Shown here piece by piece: positions 28,201 to 39,500 of a DNA stretch of 64,000 nt (positions within the stretch are counted from its first letter, which is position 1; every line of letters begins with the position of its first letter). The translations under genes were made by a program, and so were the position numbers. Under the pieces are notes generated by a model. That model worked only from the letters and a program-made list of their open reading frames with translations. It was not told the DNA's origin and made no database searches. The stretch is taken from positions 3,348,001-3,412,000 of the forward strand of contig NZ_CP063353.1 in assembly GCF_014931565.1 (NCBI RefSeq), written 5' to 3'. The stretch comes from Clostridium sp. 'deep sea' (lineage in GTDB: Bacteria; Bacillota; UBA994; PWPR01).

Positions 28201-30082
28201 GCAAGTACAGGGAGTATTTGTAGGCGCTATGTTCCCTGCACCGCGTATTACCAACATGTTCTTTAAAATATGGGATAAAATCTTTCCAAGCTTATTAACA
28301 GATAAAGGAAATAAAGACCTCTTAAGAACAATTGGTGGTTTAACCAGCGATATTAGCCCAGCTGAATCAGACTTTATTATTAGAAACCTTAAACATGATT
28401 CAAAAGAGTGTATAGACTGGTATAGTGAGGTTTATAACACTAAAAACAAGCCAAAGTTTAAGGCACCCATTACCTGTGTTATAGGTGATGGAGATAGAAT
28501 GACCGAATTTTATCAAGAGAGATACCACGAATGGGAATTCTTTAGCGATTATGTAGACTTAAAAACAGTAGAAAATGGTGGCCATTTTTTCTTTAAGAGT
28601 CAGGCTACCGAGCTGGCTAACATAATTGAAAATAAGGTTAATTTATGGCAAAGTTGTGATACTAATGTTCAAGATCAGGTAGCTGCTACCAATGAAAAAG
28701 TAGTTAATATGAAAAAACATAAACGAGTAGTGCCCAGCATGCAACTATTTTTAACCGTGGCAATAGTTCAAATAATCTCTGAGGTAGGTTCTATCATAGC
28801 TACCTTTGGTGCAGGCCTGTGGATACTCCAGCAAACCGGAACTTTATCTGCTTTTGCCACCATGTTATTATTTAGAATTATACCAACAATAATAATAATG
28901 CCGTTTGCGGGGACAATTGTTGATAGATTTAATAAGCGCTTAATATTAATTTTAGGTGATATAATTGCCGCATTAAGCTCTATTAGCATATTAATACTCT
29001 TATATAATAATGGATTAGAAACCTGGCATATCTATGTCTTTACAGTACTATCATCTATTGCAACTTGCTTTAGACAGCCAGCATATTTAGCAGCAGTAAC
29101 ACAAATTACCCCTAAAATGTACCTGGCACAAGCCAATAGTGTGGCTCAGTTTTCGGGGGCAATAGGCAATATAGTAGGACCAATTTTTAGTGGTTTACTG
29201 ATGATAACAATTGGCTTTAAGGGTTTAGTGATTATTGACTTAGTATCATTTATAGTTGCAATAGCTGTATTATGTTTGCTAAGATTCCCAAATACCATGT
29301 TTACCAGATCCGAAGAGCCTATTTTAAAAGAGCTTTTAGGTGGTTGGAACTTTATAATAAAACGCAAAAGCATGGTAGCAATGGTAGTGTTTTTCTTGTT
29401 AGTTAACTTTGTATTTGGCATATTCGATGTAATATTAATACCCTTAGTTAGTAGCTATGCCAGTGAAACAACACTGGGCTTTGTAAGGTCATTTATGGGT
29501 GTGGGTATTTTAGTTGGTTCAATTATAATGTTGGCAACAGGTGGTATTAGAAAAAGAGCTAAAGGTATGGTTGGTTTTGTAGTTCCTTTAGCCATATCTG
29601 TTTGTATAGCTGGCTTAAGGCCTAACCCTGTTTTTGCTGCAATAGCATTTTTTGGAGTATTTTTCTCTACAGCTATAGTAGATGTTCACTGGCGTTCCTT
29701 AATTCAAGTTAAAGTAGGACTAGAGCTACAAGGGCGAGTATTTGCTGTTAATAGAATGTTGGTTTCTATTTTAACACCTATTAGTTATCTTACCGCTAAC
29801 ATGCTTACAAATAAATTAAAACCATTATTGCAAACCAATTTCTTTAACTCTTCAGTAGTTAACTTTATAGTGGGAGAGGGAGCTGGCAAAGATATGAGAC
29901 TTGTTTTAATAATTGCAGGAATAACACTCTTGGTTTGGGCTGTTTTAGGACTCAATTATAAGCCATTGAGCAATATGGATGATATTTTAGCGGACGCTAG
30001 TCAAGGTCAAATTATAGTAAAAGATAAAGACAAACTGCAAAAGCTAATAGATAAAAAGCAGTCAGAAAAACGAGTTGTATAA
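19232..30082 (+). CDS. Three-module non-ribosomal peptide synthetase fused to thioesterase and MFS exporter
   Basis: 3,616 aa. Order by approximate residues: remnant C-terminal lobe of a condensation domain (1-200, no HHxxxDG); A1 216-700; PCP1 (Ser756); C2 812-1243 (HHIIADG at 938); A2 1257-1738; PCP2 (Ser1794); C3 1848-2276 (HHIISDG at 1977); A3 2295-2785; PCP3 (Ser2842); thioesterase 2895-3145 with GHCLG (Cys2972) and His3118; a 12-TM MFS transporter 3165-3600 with GTIVDRFNKR. Hand-aligned ten-residue pockets: A1 DVAYLGGICK (no match I can name), A2 DAFWLGGTFK (one residue from the valine code DAFWIGGTFK), A3 DAKDIGIVDK (close to the glutamate code DAKDLGVVDK). No epimerase or methylase domain. 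Predicted product X-Val-Glu. The start is GTG with AGGACGGTG upstream. Making the exporter part of the synthetase ties synthesis to the membrane. Confidence 0.93.
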   Translation: MSNFLSDVILAKSHIKNSNENEFSPASIEFTINDVITNKIKAVVEKEKISTSVFLLTAFSILLGKYASEEKCVIENIIKKNNKYNYVNVTNDINRSSFLSVCVNINKQIKEAVNGFNESNYHHIGFCKEEVGHNSKFALCMSYTENGSQIESKIKFNESLISKIEVQKLISRYLNTLNLIVKKPDIAQCDIDILSAKEKKVLLKDFNNNKQKYQSDKTICELIEKQVINNPHSIAVEFHNNQLTYSQLNEKANLLASYLQQKGVKTNDIVGLLAERSLETVVAIVAILKVGAAYMPINPLYPSNRINYMIRDSKTKLVLAQNKFLNNLLIEQEIIDINDKNAYSTNSYKPNPLNSSNTAYVIYTSGSTGKPKGVEVSHKSLHNFLNSFYIRFNKNIGYSDKCLSLTNISFDVAVAEIFFPLCYGATLVLFENDLVLNINNIAQTIVNKKITFTYIPPTILQEVYNLIKDKDIALNKMLVGVESIKDYVLEQYLRLNANMQIINGYGPTETTICATMFNYLSHKPSGNNVSIGSPLLNTQIYILDKNQNPVPMGVAGELCIAGDNLAKGYLHKPELTAEKFINNPFIEGTKMYKTGDLARWHYNGKIEFLGRIDYQVKIRGFRVEPGEIESQLLKIEAIKQAVVLAKKNAEGIKYLCAYYIANKAITVTALRENLALSLPNYMIPSYFKQLAELPLTLNGKINRKALPEPTGDIQTGQEYVSATNLTEQKLTEIWSKVLVITKIGINDNFFVLGGDSLKAIKIIAAIQEQLKVSITVSSMFKHASIKKLALHIANCQKSEYFTIEQVAKQELYEVSSAQKRMYAASKTANNTNYNLPLVKILEGNVQKQKIELCFKQLINKHEVLRTSFEIVNNNIMQRIHDQVAFNMQYAEINSNSSQQVHNEVKKFVRPFNLAQAPLLRLKLLKLKQNKFALMIDMHHIIADGTSVAILMEQFSKLYNGENLTTARVQYKDYTAWQHKVTNSDLLKKSEEYWSNIFNNEVPVLNLPTDYKRPNVQSFEGDTVSFKINKSLTRKLKNICKASGATLYMLLMAAYNVLLAKYTAQEDIVIGVAAAGRQHSDLQQMIGMFVNTLALRNYPHGHKKFSEFLNEVKQNALKAYENQNYQFEMLVEKLNMQREQSRAALIETIFVLQNTDNKELELPDVKVTNYHFKDHVSKFDLSLEAYEQHEVIEFNFEYCTKLFKRTTITRLISHFKNILKVIAKDCSIELSQIEMLSDSEKTQILKDFNNTKTQYPNNKTLCELFEQQTQLTPNKIAVVHNHKKVTYKELNERANKLAFRLIKHGVLPNNIVAIMADRSLEMIVATLAILKSGAAYLPIDTDYPAERVAYMLSDCEVNVLLTEQKYLNQQSFKGTVINLNNEKSYSQSSCNPQQTTTADSLAYIIYTSGTTGKPKGVAVKQKNVVRLVKNTNYIRFKPEDKILQTGSITFDASTFEIWGALLNGLSLYLTSKDVILSAEKLGEYLLSNSINILWLTSPLFNKICEEKPNIFTGLSYLLVGGDVVSPKNVALVKQYAPLLTVINGYGPTENTTFSTCYVIKDNFNQYKTLPIGKPIANSTAYIFDKHNKLVPIGVYGQLCVGGDGLAAGYLNKPQLTSQKFVNNPSLKGQLMYRTGDLARWLPDGNIEFLGRVDHQVKIRGFRIEPAEIENSLLKLAGIKEALVIDRGEKSNKYLCAYIVTDTKYSPKKLRQELKQDLPNYMIPSYFINLAEMPLNQNGKINRELFPHPTADMKTGIEYVKANTELEKKLVKIWCEILGVNKIGINDDFFTLGGHSLKAINVAALIEKELLVTITVSDIFKNPNIKQLAEYLNKSVKSEYIALEPVQVQDYYPVSSAQRRMYALNQFSTDNINYNVTTVKILTGKLNKNQVEFCFKQLVTRHEAFRTSFELINNQISQKIHSEINFKIEYTEQNLNSQDLIKAEIFNFVKPFKLNEAPLLRVKLIKVAEEKHILMFDMHHIISDGSSMDIIMNEFTSLYKGESLEELAFQYKDYCAWEQKKLSSPAMKKHEQYWLNQFTEVPVLNMPTDYNRPSYQSFKGDTIGFNISKELSKSLYQVCQQNGVTIFMALLAAYNILLAKYSGQEDIVVGTPIAGRQHADLTKILGMFVNTLAIRNYPNNNKSYSEFLQEVKQNCLKAYENQDYPFDKLVEKLDLNRDLSRNPLFDTMFILQNTENKELEIADNKLKPFPFERGKAKFDITLEARELNNSIYFNLEYATKVFSKQTIKKLINHYQNILIAVANNPHIKLAELEMLSAKEKQQLLIEFNDTKTTYPKKQTICECFEALVEKVPNNCAVVFEGKKLSYRELNEKANQLARALRAEHIKPDSVVALLADRSLTMMIAIMAILKAGAAYMPISPEYPKDRVNYMLKDSKATVLLTQNHLINNISFNGTVLDLNSSKIYEADSSNLPLVNTASDLAYIIYTSGSTGKPKGVMIEHGNVINLVTALNKNIYSKYHNYLNISLIAPYVFDASVKQIFASLLQGHCLHIIPEECRYMGADLVEYYINNAIDVSDGTPSHFKLILEDNTENIKNIPVKHFIIGGEALPVQVVKDFLAFFKANKPNITNIYGPTECCVDTTAFLVDYQQLSRMNSIPIGHPLANYQVYVLNKTHKLQPVGVAGELCIAGEGLARGYLNSAELTDQKFVNNPFAVGEKMYKTGDLVKWLPSGNLEFLGRIDYQVKIRGYRIEIGEIDSLIKAYETVKDSVVLARDQNDEKILVAYVVAKNEQQYSEKKLKEYLKNKLPKYMIPTAFVKLDFMPLNANGKVDRFALPEPNLQRDADELYVAPRNQAENEMANKWNEILGVKKIGIDDDFFDLGGDSFKAIKLVRSVSEGLGVMDLFKNSTIRELINYLSQDNSGERGMLIEFTKAIAAKDQEVSLICFPFGGGSAISYQPLANALPPNYSLYAVELPGHDFSRPNEELMSIKDSANRCLQEIKEKVTGPIVLYGHCLGATMAVYLAYELEKAGRQVQGVFVGAMFPAPRITNMFFKIWDKIFPSLLTDKGNKDLLRTIGGLTSDISPAESDFIIRNLKHDSKECIDWYSEVYNTKNKPKFKAPITCVIGDGDRMTEFYQERYHEWEFFSDYVDLKTVENGGHFFFKSQATELANIIENKVNLWQSCDTNVQDQVAATNEKVVNMKKHKRVVPSMQLFLTVAIVQIISEVGSIIATFGAGLWILQQTGTLSAFATMLLFRIIPTIIIMPFAGTIVDRFNKRLILILGDIIAALSSISILILLYNNGLETWHIYVFTVLSSIATCFRQPAYLAAVTQITPKMYLAQANSVAQFSGAIGNIVGPIFSGLLMITIGFKGLVIIDLVSFIVAIAVLCLLRFPNTMFTRSEEPILKELLGGWNFIIKRKSMVAMVVFFLLVNFVFGIFDVILIPLVSSYASETTLGFVRSFMGVGILVGSIIMLATGGIRKRAKGMVGFVVPLAISVCIAGLRPNPVFAAIAFFGVFFSTAIVDVHWRSLIQVKVGLELQGRVFAVNRMLVSILTPISYLTANMLTNKLKPLLQTNFFNSSVVNFIVGEGAGKDMRLVLIIAGITLLVWAVLGLNYKPLSNMDDILADASQGQIIVKDKDKLQKLIDKKQSEKRVV

Positions 30083-30105
30083 AATATCCAATAACATAAA
30101 TAACC

Positions 30106-30142
30106 AAAAAGAATGTTATATGTAAAATATAACATTCTTTTT
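30106..30142. terminator. Terminator between the two NRPS genes
   Basis: Perfect 16-base arms 30106-30121 and 30127-30142 with a 5-nt loop. The right arm ends in five T's and a T-rich tail follows. It indicates that the second NRPS has its own promoter. Confidence 0.85.
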
Positions 30143-30202
30143 ATTATTTTTTGGCATAAATTTAGGTTTATTTTAAATAAAAGTTTATATTTAACAAAAA
30201 AA

Positions 30203-30224
30203 GACAAAATTCGTCAAAGGAAAA
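30203..30224 (+). promoter_or_regulatory. Shared 22-nt element with Spo0A-box-like core upstream of NRPS 2
   Basis: Matches 18885-18906 at 20 of 22 positions, with core TTCGTCAAAGGAAAA and 0A-box-like TTCGTCA at 30210-30216 (reverse orientation). It lies about 320 bases before the NRPS 2 start, similar to its place before NRPS 1. The rest of the 30143-30526 leader is AT-rich; I could not define -35/-10 hexamers. Confidence 0.5.
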
Positions 30225-30526
30225 ATGTACATTATGTAGAAATATGTAAAATAATAATGTCTATTTACAAATTATTCTTTAATTGCACATATGTTCATAA
30301 TTGTAAAATTAAAATATATCTTAATTTTTTTACATATTAATAGTAATAATAATTTACTTTAAAAAGCAGTATATATTAAAAAAAGAAAAATATTTACAGC
30401 AAAAATTAAAGATAGAGTACACGTACTTAGTCATTATAAACAGCCAAATAGCGCTCTATATCTTAGGACTTATTAATTAGGTCTTTGATATAAATTAAAA
30501 CAACTTGAATTGGTAGGTGATAAAAA

Positions 30527-33500
30527 TTGAAAAAGTGTTTAAGTGCAGGACTTATGTCCAAGACTCCGCATCAGCTCTGTAGCAAGTCAATAGAGTTAAT
30601 GTCAGAGGTTACATTAAGTAGAAGTATATTAAAAATTGCTGAACAAGAGAAAATAACAACTCACAATATCTTATTAACAGCCTTTGCAGCAATATTGTAT
30701 AAATATACTTATCAAGAATTAATTACTTTTCAAGTAGCAACTAAAAATAAAAAAAGCAATTGTTTATCTCTAAAACAATTAAACTATAGTTTTACTAATA
30801 AAGGCTTTACAAAAAACTGTTTGCAGATAGATAAGCAACTTCAACAGTCTTTAAATGTAAGTAGTGATGGTTATCATCATCTTGTTTTTAATAACATAAA
30901 TGCTACTAATAAAATAAAATACGGTATTTTATTTAATCCGCAATTAACGGATAGGGGCTTAAAAATAACAATTAACTATAACGCAGAGCTATTTGACACA
31001 CTCGCTATTAATAGTTTTGCAAATCACTACTTAAACATCCTAACCGAAATAGTAGAAAATCCGCGTCTCAGTATTTTTAATCTTAAGATGGTATCGGCGA
31101 AAGAAAAACAGCAAATTTTACATGACTTTAATAGCTGCACTAAACCATACCCTAAAAATAAAACAATTGCCGAATTATTTGAGCAACAGGCTTTACTTAC
31201 GCCTAATAATACAGCTGTAGTTATGGGGAACAACAGGCTTACTTTTAAACAGCTAAACCAGCGTGCCAATAGCCTTGCCCTAACCCTTCAGAATAAAGGT
31301 GTTACTAATAATGACATTGTTGCAATTATGGCAGAGAGATCTATTGAGTTAGTGGTAGGCATTGTAGCAATAATAAAAGCGGGAGCTGCTTATCTGCCAA
31401 TAGATGCTGAGTACCCTAGGCAACGCATAAACTACATGCTTATAAATAGTAAAGCCCAAATACTATTAAGCCAGCAAAAATTTCTTAAACAGCTACAATA
31501 CGAAGGAGAAGTTATTGACCTTAACGATAGCCAATCATATAGCTCACTTAATCATAACTTAGAGACTTGTTGTAAAGTGAATGACTTGGCTTATGTTATT
31601 TATACCTCAGGAACTACAGGAAACCCTAAAGGGGTGGCAGTTAAACATCAAAGCGTAGTACGTCTTGTCAAAAACAGCAACTACCTTGAGTTTAAACAGC
31701 AAGATAGGCTCTTACAAACCTGCGCCATGACTTTTGATGTAGCTACCTTTGAGATTTGGGGTGCGCTACTAAATGGAGTAGAGTTACATTTAATTACTAA
31801 AAATATCTTACTACAGGCAGACGATTTAGGTGAGTATATTTTTAACAATAAAATTACCTTAATGTGGTTAACCTCACCACTCTTTAATAAGCTTTGTGAA
31901 GATAATCATAAAATATTTAAACCCCTAAGATGTTTACTAATAGGGGGTGATGTTGTATCTCCTAAACACGTAGCTTTGGTACAGAATTACGCCCCTAACT
32001 TAACATTTATAAACGGATATGGACCAACAGAAAACACAACCTTTTCTACATGTTATGAAATTAAAGAAAAAATAAATGAATCACAATCTATCCCCATAGG
32101 AAAACCCATAGCCAACTCAACGGCTTATATTTTTGATAAACATAACAAGATAGTTGCAATTGGGGTTAATGGTGAGCTTTGTGTAGGTGGCGATGGTTTA
32201 GCAGTGGGTTACCTTAATAACCCTGAGTTGACAGCTAAAAAATTTGTAGCAAATCCTCAGCTGCCAAATCAACTAATGTACCGCACTGGAGATTTAGCTC
32301 GCTGGTTGCCCAATGGCAATATTGAGTTCGTAGGTAGAATAGATTATCAAGTTAAAATAAGGGGTTTTAGGATTGAGTTAGGTGAAATAGAAAGCTCTTT
32401 ACTGACACACCCTCAAGTTAAACAAACAGTAGTATTAGCCAAGTTAGATGAAAACAACAATAAATACTTAGCTTGTTATTATAAAGCCGAAGGTAAGTTG
32501 AAAATTTATCAAGTACGAGAATTTTTAGCAAAGCAGCTACCAGACTACATGATTCCAACTTATTTTAAGCAGCTAGAGCAGATGCCACTTAATACTAACG
32601 GCAAAATTAACAGAAAAGCTTTACCCGAGCCAGATGTGTATATGGAAACAGGAATAGAGTATAAAGCGGCTGAAAATTCAATGCAGCAAAACCTAATAAA
32701 TATCTTTGAAAAGGTATTAAAGGTAAACAAAATTGGCATAAACGATGATTTTTTCACCCTAGGTGGAGACTCTCTTAAAGCCATAAAAATAATAAATTTA
32801 ATAAAAAAAGAACTAAAATTAGCACTAACAGTAGGTGAGATATTTAGTAGTTCATCTATTTGCAAATTAGCTAATCACTTAAAGCATTGTAAGAGTACTA
32901 TTTATGCAGATATTAAGAGGGTTGAAACACAAAAATACTATGAAGCATCTTCTGCCCAAAAAAGAATATATATTGCCAGTAATATGAGTTTAGAAACAAA
33001 CTATAATATTCCCTTTGTTTTAGAGTTGCAGGGAGATTTAGATAAGCAAAATTTAGAACAGAGTTTTAAAAAGCTAATAGCTAGGCATGAGGCATTAAGA
33101 ACAAGCTTTAGTGTTATTGATAATAAAATAGTACAAGAAATACAACCAACAATAGAGTTTAAACTCGACTATATTGAGCTAAATGATTACTCAGAACAGC
33201 AGCTAAAAAAAGAAACCTGTAGCTTTATTAAACCCTTTAACTTAGCACAGGCACCTTTATTAAGAGCCAAACTGATTAAATTTAATGAACAAAAACAGGT
33301 GCTTTTAATAGACATGCACCATATTATTAGTGACGGAGTGTCACTATCAATTTTAACCGAAGAGTTAAGCAAACTTTACAACGGCATAGAGCTGACAAAA
33401 GCAAAAGTACAGTATAAAGACTATACAACATGGGAAAAAGAACTACATCATTCAAGTATTTATCAAGAACAAGAAAAGTACTGGTTAAATACTTATAAAG

Positions 33501-36500
33501 ATATACCAGTGTTAAATTTGCCCACAGATTTTACTCGTACTAGGGTGCAAAGCTTTGAGGGCGATAGTATTAAGCTTATTATCCCTGAGCAGTTAAAAAA
33601 ACAGTTAAAAAAAGTAGCATACAGTAATAATGCATCACTATACATGGTGTTATTAGCTGCCTATAATGTACTACTAACAAAATACACAGGTCAGGAAGAT
33701 ATTATAGTTGGGGCAGCCGCTGCAGGTAGATCACATGCCGATTTACAAAATATGGTGGGTATGTTTGTTAATACTCTGGCTTTAAGAAATCAACCTGTTG
33801 GGCACAAAGAGTTTACACAGTTCTTAAAAGAAGTAAAAAATAATGCCTTTAACGCCTATGAAAATCAAGACTACCAGTTAGAAGACCTTATTAATAAGCT
33901 AGAGTTAACCAGAGATTTTAGCCATGGTGCATTAATTAATACTATGTTTGTAATGCAAAATACTGGAGAGCAAAAGATAAACTTTAATGGAGTTAAGGCA
34001 CAGCAGATTGACTATAGAGGTAAGGTAGCAAAGTTTGATATTACCCTAGATATTACTGAAGAAAAGAAGCAGTTAACCTGCTATATAGAGTATTGTACTA
34101 AGCTATTTAAACAAGATAATATGCAAAGGTTTGCAACACATTATTTTAATATTCTAAAAAACATAGCTAAAAATAGTAGTGTTCAAATAGCAGATATCAA
34201 TATATTAACTAGTGAAGAGCAACAGCAATTATTAATAGACTTTAATGATACAGCTGTAGAATACCCTAAACACAAAACAATAGCCCAGCTTTTTGAGGAA
34301 CAGGTAGAAAAAACGCCCAATCAAACTGCCTTAGTATTTGAAAGCTGTAGTTTAAGTTATGATCAACTAAACAAAAAGGCTAATTCTTTAGCCCATAAAC
34401 TACGAGATCAAAAAATAACAGCAAATAGTGTGGTAGCTATAATGGCAGATAAATCACTAGAGTTAATTGTGGGAATTTTAGCTATAGTTAAGGCTGGCGC
34501 AGCCTATTTACCAATAGCAGGAGATTGCCCAAAAGCCCGAATAGATTACATGTTATCAAATAGTGGCTCACATGTTTTATTAACCCAACAGCAGTATTTA
34601 CATGTACTAGAATTTGAGGGCTTGGTCATAAATCTTAATGAAGAAAATTACCATGATAATAACCTAAATCCAGCAGTAATAAGTGGCCCTGAGGACTTGG
34701 CATATATTATTTATACATCTGGCACAACTGGCAAACCCAAGGGAGTAGCTGTTAAACAGCAGAGCGTTGTTAGATTAATAATGAACACTAACTTTATAGA
34801 GTTTAAACCGCAAGATAAGCTACTACAAACCTGTGCCATGACCTTTGATGTAGCAACCTTTGAGATATGGGGGGCTTTATTTAACGGTTTAGAAATGCAC
34901 CTAACTACTAAAGATGTGTTACTTCAAGCAGATAAACTAGGTGATTACCTAACAGAGTTTAATATAAGCATCATGTGGTTAACCTCACCGCTATTTAATA
35001 AACTATGTGAGGATAATAGCGCAATATTTAAAGGATTAAGATGTTTATTAATTGGTGGAGATGTAGTGTTAGCTAAAAACGTAGCTTTAGTAAAAAACCA
35101 TGACCCTAATATAACTGTAATTAATGGTTATGGTCCAACAGAGAATACTACTTTTTCAACCTGTTATGTAATAGATGAAGTATTAAATGAACAGCAATCA
35201 ATACCAATAGGAGCACCTATTGCCAACTCAACAGCCTATGTTTTAGATAACTACAATAAACTAGTTCCCATAGGTGTCTTTGCAGAGTTATGTGTAGGTG
35301 GTGATGGACTAGCCCAGGGCTATTTTAATAACCCAGAATTAACAGCCCAAAAATTTGTAGAAAACCCATATGTTCCAGGTCAACTAATGTACCATACAGG
35401 TGATTTAGTACGTTGGTTACCTGATGGTAACATTGAATTTTTAGGGAGGAAAGATTTTCAAGTGAAGATAAGAGGCTTTAGAATTGAATTAGGAGAAATT
35501 GAAAGTAGCCTGCTTCAATTACCTGCAATTAAGCAGGCCGTTGTGATAGCAAAGCAAGAAGCAGATAGTAAATACTTAATTGCGTATTTAGTATCCGACT
35601 ATGAATATAGTACACCCGAGCTACGTGAGAGTCTAAAAAAAGACTTGCCAGATTATATGATACCGTCATATTTTATAAGATTACCCCAATTACCCTTAAA
35701 TCAAAGTGGTAAAATTGATAGAAAAGCACTTCCAGAGCCTACAAATCATTTAAAAACAGTCGAAAGCTACATAGCAGCACGTAATGTTACAGAAGAAATA
35801 TTAGTAGAGATTTGGAGAGAAGTACTTAACATAAACAATATAGGCATTGATAACGACTTTTTTGTTTTAGGTGGTGACTCATTAAAGGCAGTAAAGATAG
35901 TAACTTTAATAAACAATAAACTCAAAACCAATATTGTTATTAGTGATATTTTTAAACATGCAAACATACGTAAACTTGCTGAGTATCTAAAACTACTTTT
36001 ATATACAGAACAAGAGGTTATTGTAACTAATAAGGTTGAAAATGCTGATTTAGAGCAAGATTATGCTGTATCATCAGTTCAAAAAAGAATGTTTGCTTTG
36101 TATCAAATGGCTGATCAGGATATTACCTATAATATTCCAACAACACTTGTTATAGATGGTGATTTAGATTATCAATCTTTAAATAAAGCTTTTTATGAGT
36201 TAGTAAGGCGTCATGAAGCCTTTAGAACTACATTTAAGCTTATTGAGGGAGAGGTATATCAAAAAATAAGCGCAACAGCTGAGTTTGAGGTGGTATATGA
36301 CACATTAAAAGAGGCTACTGATGTTACTGTTAATAAGGTAATAAAAGACTTTATTAGGCCCTTTAATTTGTCTCAAGGCCCTCTAATAAGAGTTAAATTA
36401 CTAAAAGTAAAACCAAACCAGCATATTTTAATACTAGACATGCACCATATTATATCAGATGGTACATCTATGGCTATAATCTTAGATGAGTTTAGTTCAT

Positions 36501-39500
36501 TATATAGCGGTAAAGAACTACCAGCTCTTAAACAGCAATATAGAGATTACGCTGCATGGGAAGCCGAATTCTTAGAGTCGGATTATTTAAAACAGCAAGA
36601 GAACTACTGGCTAAATAAGCTTAGTGATGAAATTCCTGTACTAAACTTACCAACAGACTATAAACGCCCTAAGATACAGAGTTTTGCCGGTGATGTAATA
36701 TACCAAAAATTAACATATCAATTAACTAAACAACTTAAACAAGTAGCAAAAGAGCAAAGAAGCACTTTAAACATGGTATTATTGGCAGCCTATAATATAC
36801 TTTTAGCTAAATATAGTGGTCAAGAGGATATTATAGTGGGTACTGCAAGCTCTGGTCGACCAAATTTAGATATGCATAAAATGGTGGGTATGTTTGTTAA
36901 CACCTTAGCTATTCGTAACTACCCAAAGGGATCAAAAACCTTTGCTCAGTTTTTACAAGATGTAAAATTTACATTTTTAGACGCCTTTGAAAACCAGTAT
37001 TATCAGTTTGATATGTTAGTAGACAAACTAAATATTAAAAGAGACTTAAGCCGTAATGCTTTATTTGATACTATGTTTGTTTTTCAGAGTGTAGCTACCG
37101 ATGTTTTAGAATTACCTAATGCTAAGGTTAAAGCCTTAGATATTGATTTTAATATTTCAAAATTCGATATAACTCTAGAAGCACAAGAGCGTGATGGATT
37201 AATTAAGTTAGCCCTTGAGTATTGTACTAAACTGTTTAAACCAGTAAACATGCAGCGCTTTATGAGCCATTACATTAATATTTTAAAGAGTATAGTAAAA
37301 AATCAAAACGTTAAAATAGCAGATATAAATATGTTATCTAATCAAGAGCAAAAACAACTGTTGATTGACTTTAATAATACTACAGTGCCGTATCCTAAAC
37401 ACAAAACAATAGCCCAGCTCTTTGAGGAGCAGGTAGAAAAAACGCCACACCAAACTGCTTTAGTATTTGAAGGTAATAGCTTAAGTTATGCTCAATTAAA
37501 TGAAAAGGCTAACGCTTTAGCTTTTAGACTACGTGAGCAAGAGGTATCAGCAAATAGTATAGTGGCAATAATGGCAGATAGATCACTAGAGCTTATTGTT
37601 GGCATTTTGGCTATAGTTAAGGCTGGCGCAGCCTATTTACCTATAGCACCAGATTACCCCAAAGCCCGAATAGATTACATGTTATCAAATAGTGGAGCCC
37701 GTATTATTTTAACCCAGCAGCAATATTTGTATGAACAAGATTTTGAGGGCTCGGTGATAAATCTTAATGAAGAAAATCATCACGCTAATAACCTAAATCC
37801 ACCAATAATAAGTGGTCCTGAAGACTTGGCGTATATAATTTATACATCGGGCACAACTGGCAAACCAAAGGGAGTAGCTGTTAAACAGCAAAGTGTTGTT
37901 AGACTAATAATGAACACTAACTTTATAGAGTTTAAGCCCGAGGATAAGCTGCTACAAACCTGTGCTATGACCTTTGATGTAGCAACCTTTGAAATATGGG
38001 GGGCTTTATTTAATGGTATAGAAATGCACCTCACAACAAAAGATGTGTTACTTCAGGGGGATTTATTAGGTGATTACTTAACAGAAAACAACATAAGTAT
38101 TATGTGGTTAACCTCGCCACTATTTAATAAGCTTTGTGAGGATAGCTCTGCAATATTTAAAGGATTAAGATGTTTATTGATTGGTGGAGATGTGGTTTCA
38201 CCTAAAAATGTGGCTTTAGTACAAAAACATGACCCCAATGTTACCATCATTAATGGTTATGGACCTACAGAAAATACTACTTTTTCAACCTGTTATGTAA
38301 TAGAAGAGCAGGTAAATGAGCAGCAATCAATACCAATAGGAGCACCTATAGCCAACTCAACAGCCTATGTTCTTGATAACTACAAGAAACTAGTACCAAT
38401 AGGTGTTTTTGCAGAGTTATGTGTAGGCGGTGATGGATTAGCTCAGGGTTATTTTAATAACCCAGAATTAACATCCCAAAAATTTGTATCTAACCCATAT
38501 GTTCCAGGTGAATTAATGTACCATACAGGAGATTTGGTACGCTGGTTACCTAATGGTAGTTTAGAGTTTTTAGGAAGAAAAGATCATCAAGTGAAGATAA
38601 GAGGCTTTAGAATTGAATTAGGGGAGATTACAAATCAACTTCTGCAAATAGCAGGGATAAGCGAAGCCTTAGTAATAGATTTAGAAAAAGACGAAACAAA
38701 GTATCTCTGTGCTTATTATGTAGCTGATACTGAATATAGTGCTACTAGCTTAAGAGAAAAACTAAAGAGTAGCTTACCAGATTACATGATACCCTCTTAC
38801 TTTGTGGCACTAACTGAAATGCCTTTAAACGAAAGCGGTAAAATAGATCGTAAAGCCTTACCAGCACCCCAAGGTAATATAGAGACTGGAGCAAGCTATG
38901 AGCAGGCTCATAATAACACAGAAAAACACATAGTAGACATTTGGAGCGAGGTACTAAATGTTAATAAAATAGGTATTAACGATGACTTCTTTGCACTCGG
39001 TGGAGATTCCTTAAAAGCAGTGAAAATTATTGCGTTAATAGAAACGAAGCTAGGCTTAAAGATGTCAGTGAGTAGCATGTTTAGATATACAACAATAGCA
39101 GAGCTAGCTAAATACCTAAATCCAGAACAAGACAATGCAGAAGAAAATGAAACAATTGAAGCTGCTGTGCAAGAAAGCATAAACTCCGAGATAACATATG
39201 AATATCACCCTGTATCTTCTGTACAGAAAAGAATGTATGTTGTAAACCAAGTAACAAAACAAGATATTACCTATAATATTCCAATGATACTTGAATTAAA
39301 TGGCGAATTAAATTATCAATCCTTAGAAAAGGCCTTTAACTCATTAATAGATCGTCATGAAGTATTTAGAACAGCCTTTGAGCTTGTTGATGGTGAGGTA
39401 TGCCAAAAAATATACCCAAAAGTTAATTTTAAGGTAGTACATGATAAAATTGAAGAGGTTAATGAGAACACTATTAGTGAGGTTATTGAAGAGTTTATTA

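Noticed and set aside
30113-30340. 75-codon plus-strand ORF between the NRPS genes
   Set aside because: It begins within the terminator hairpin, has no ribosome site and is low-complexity AT-rich sequence.
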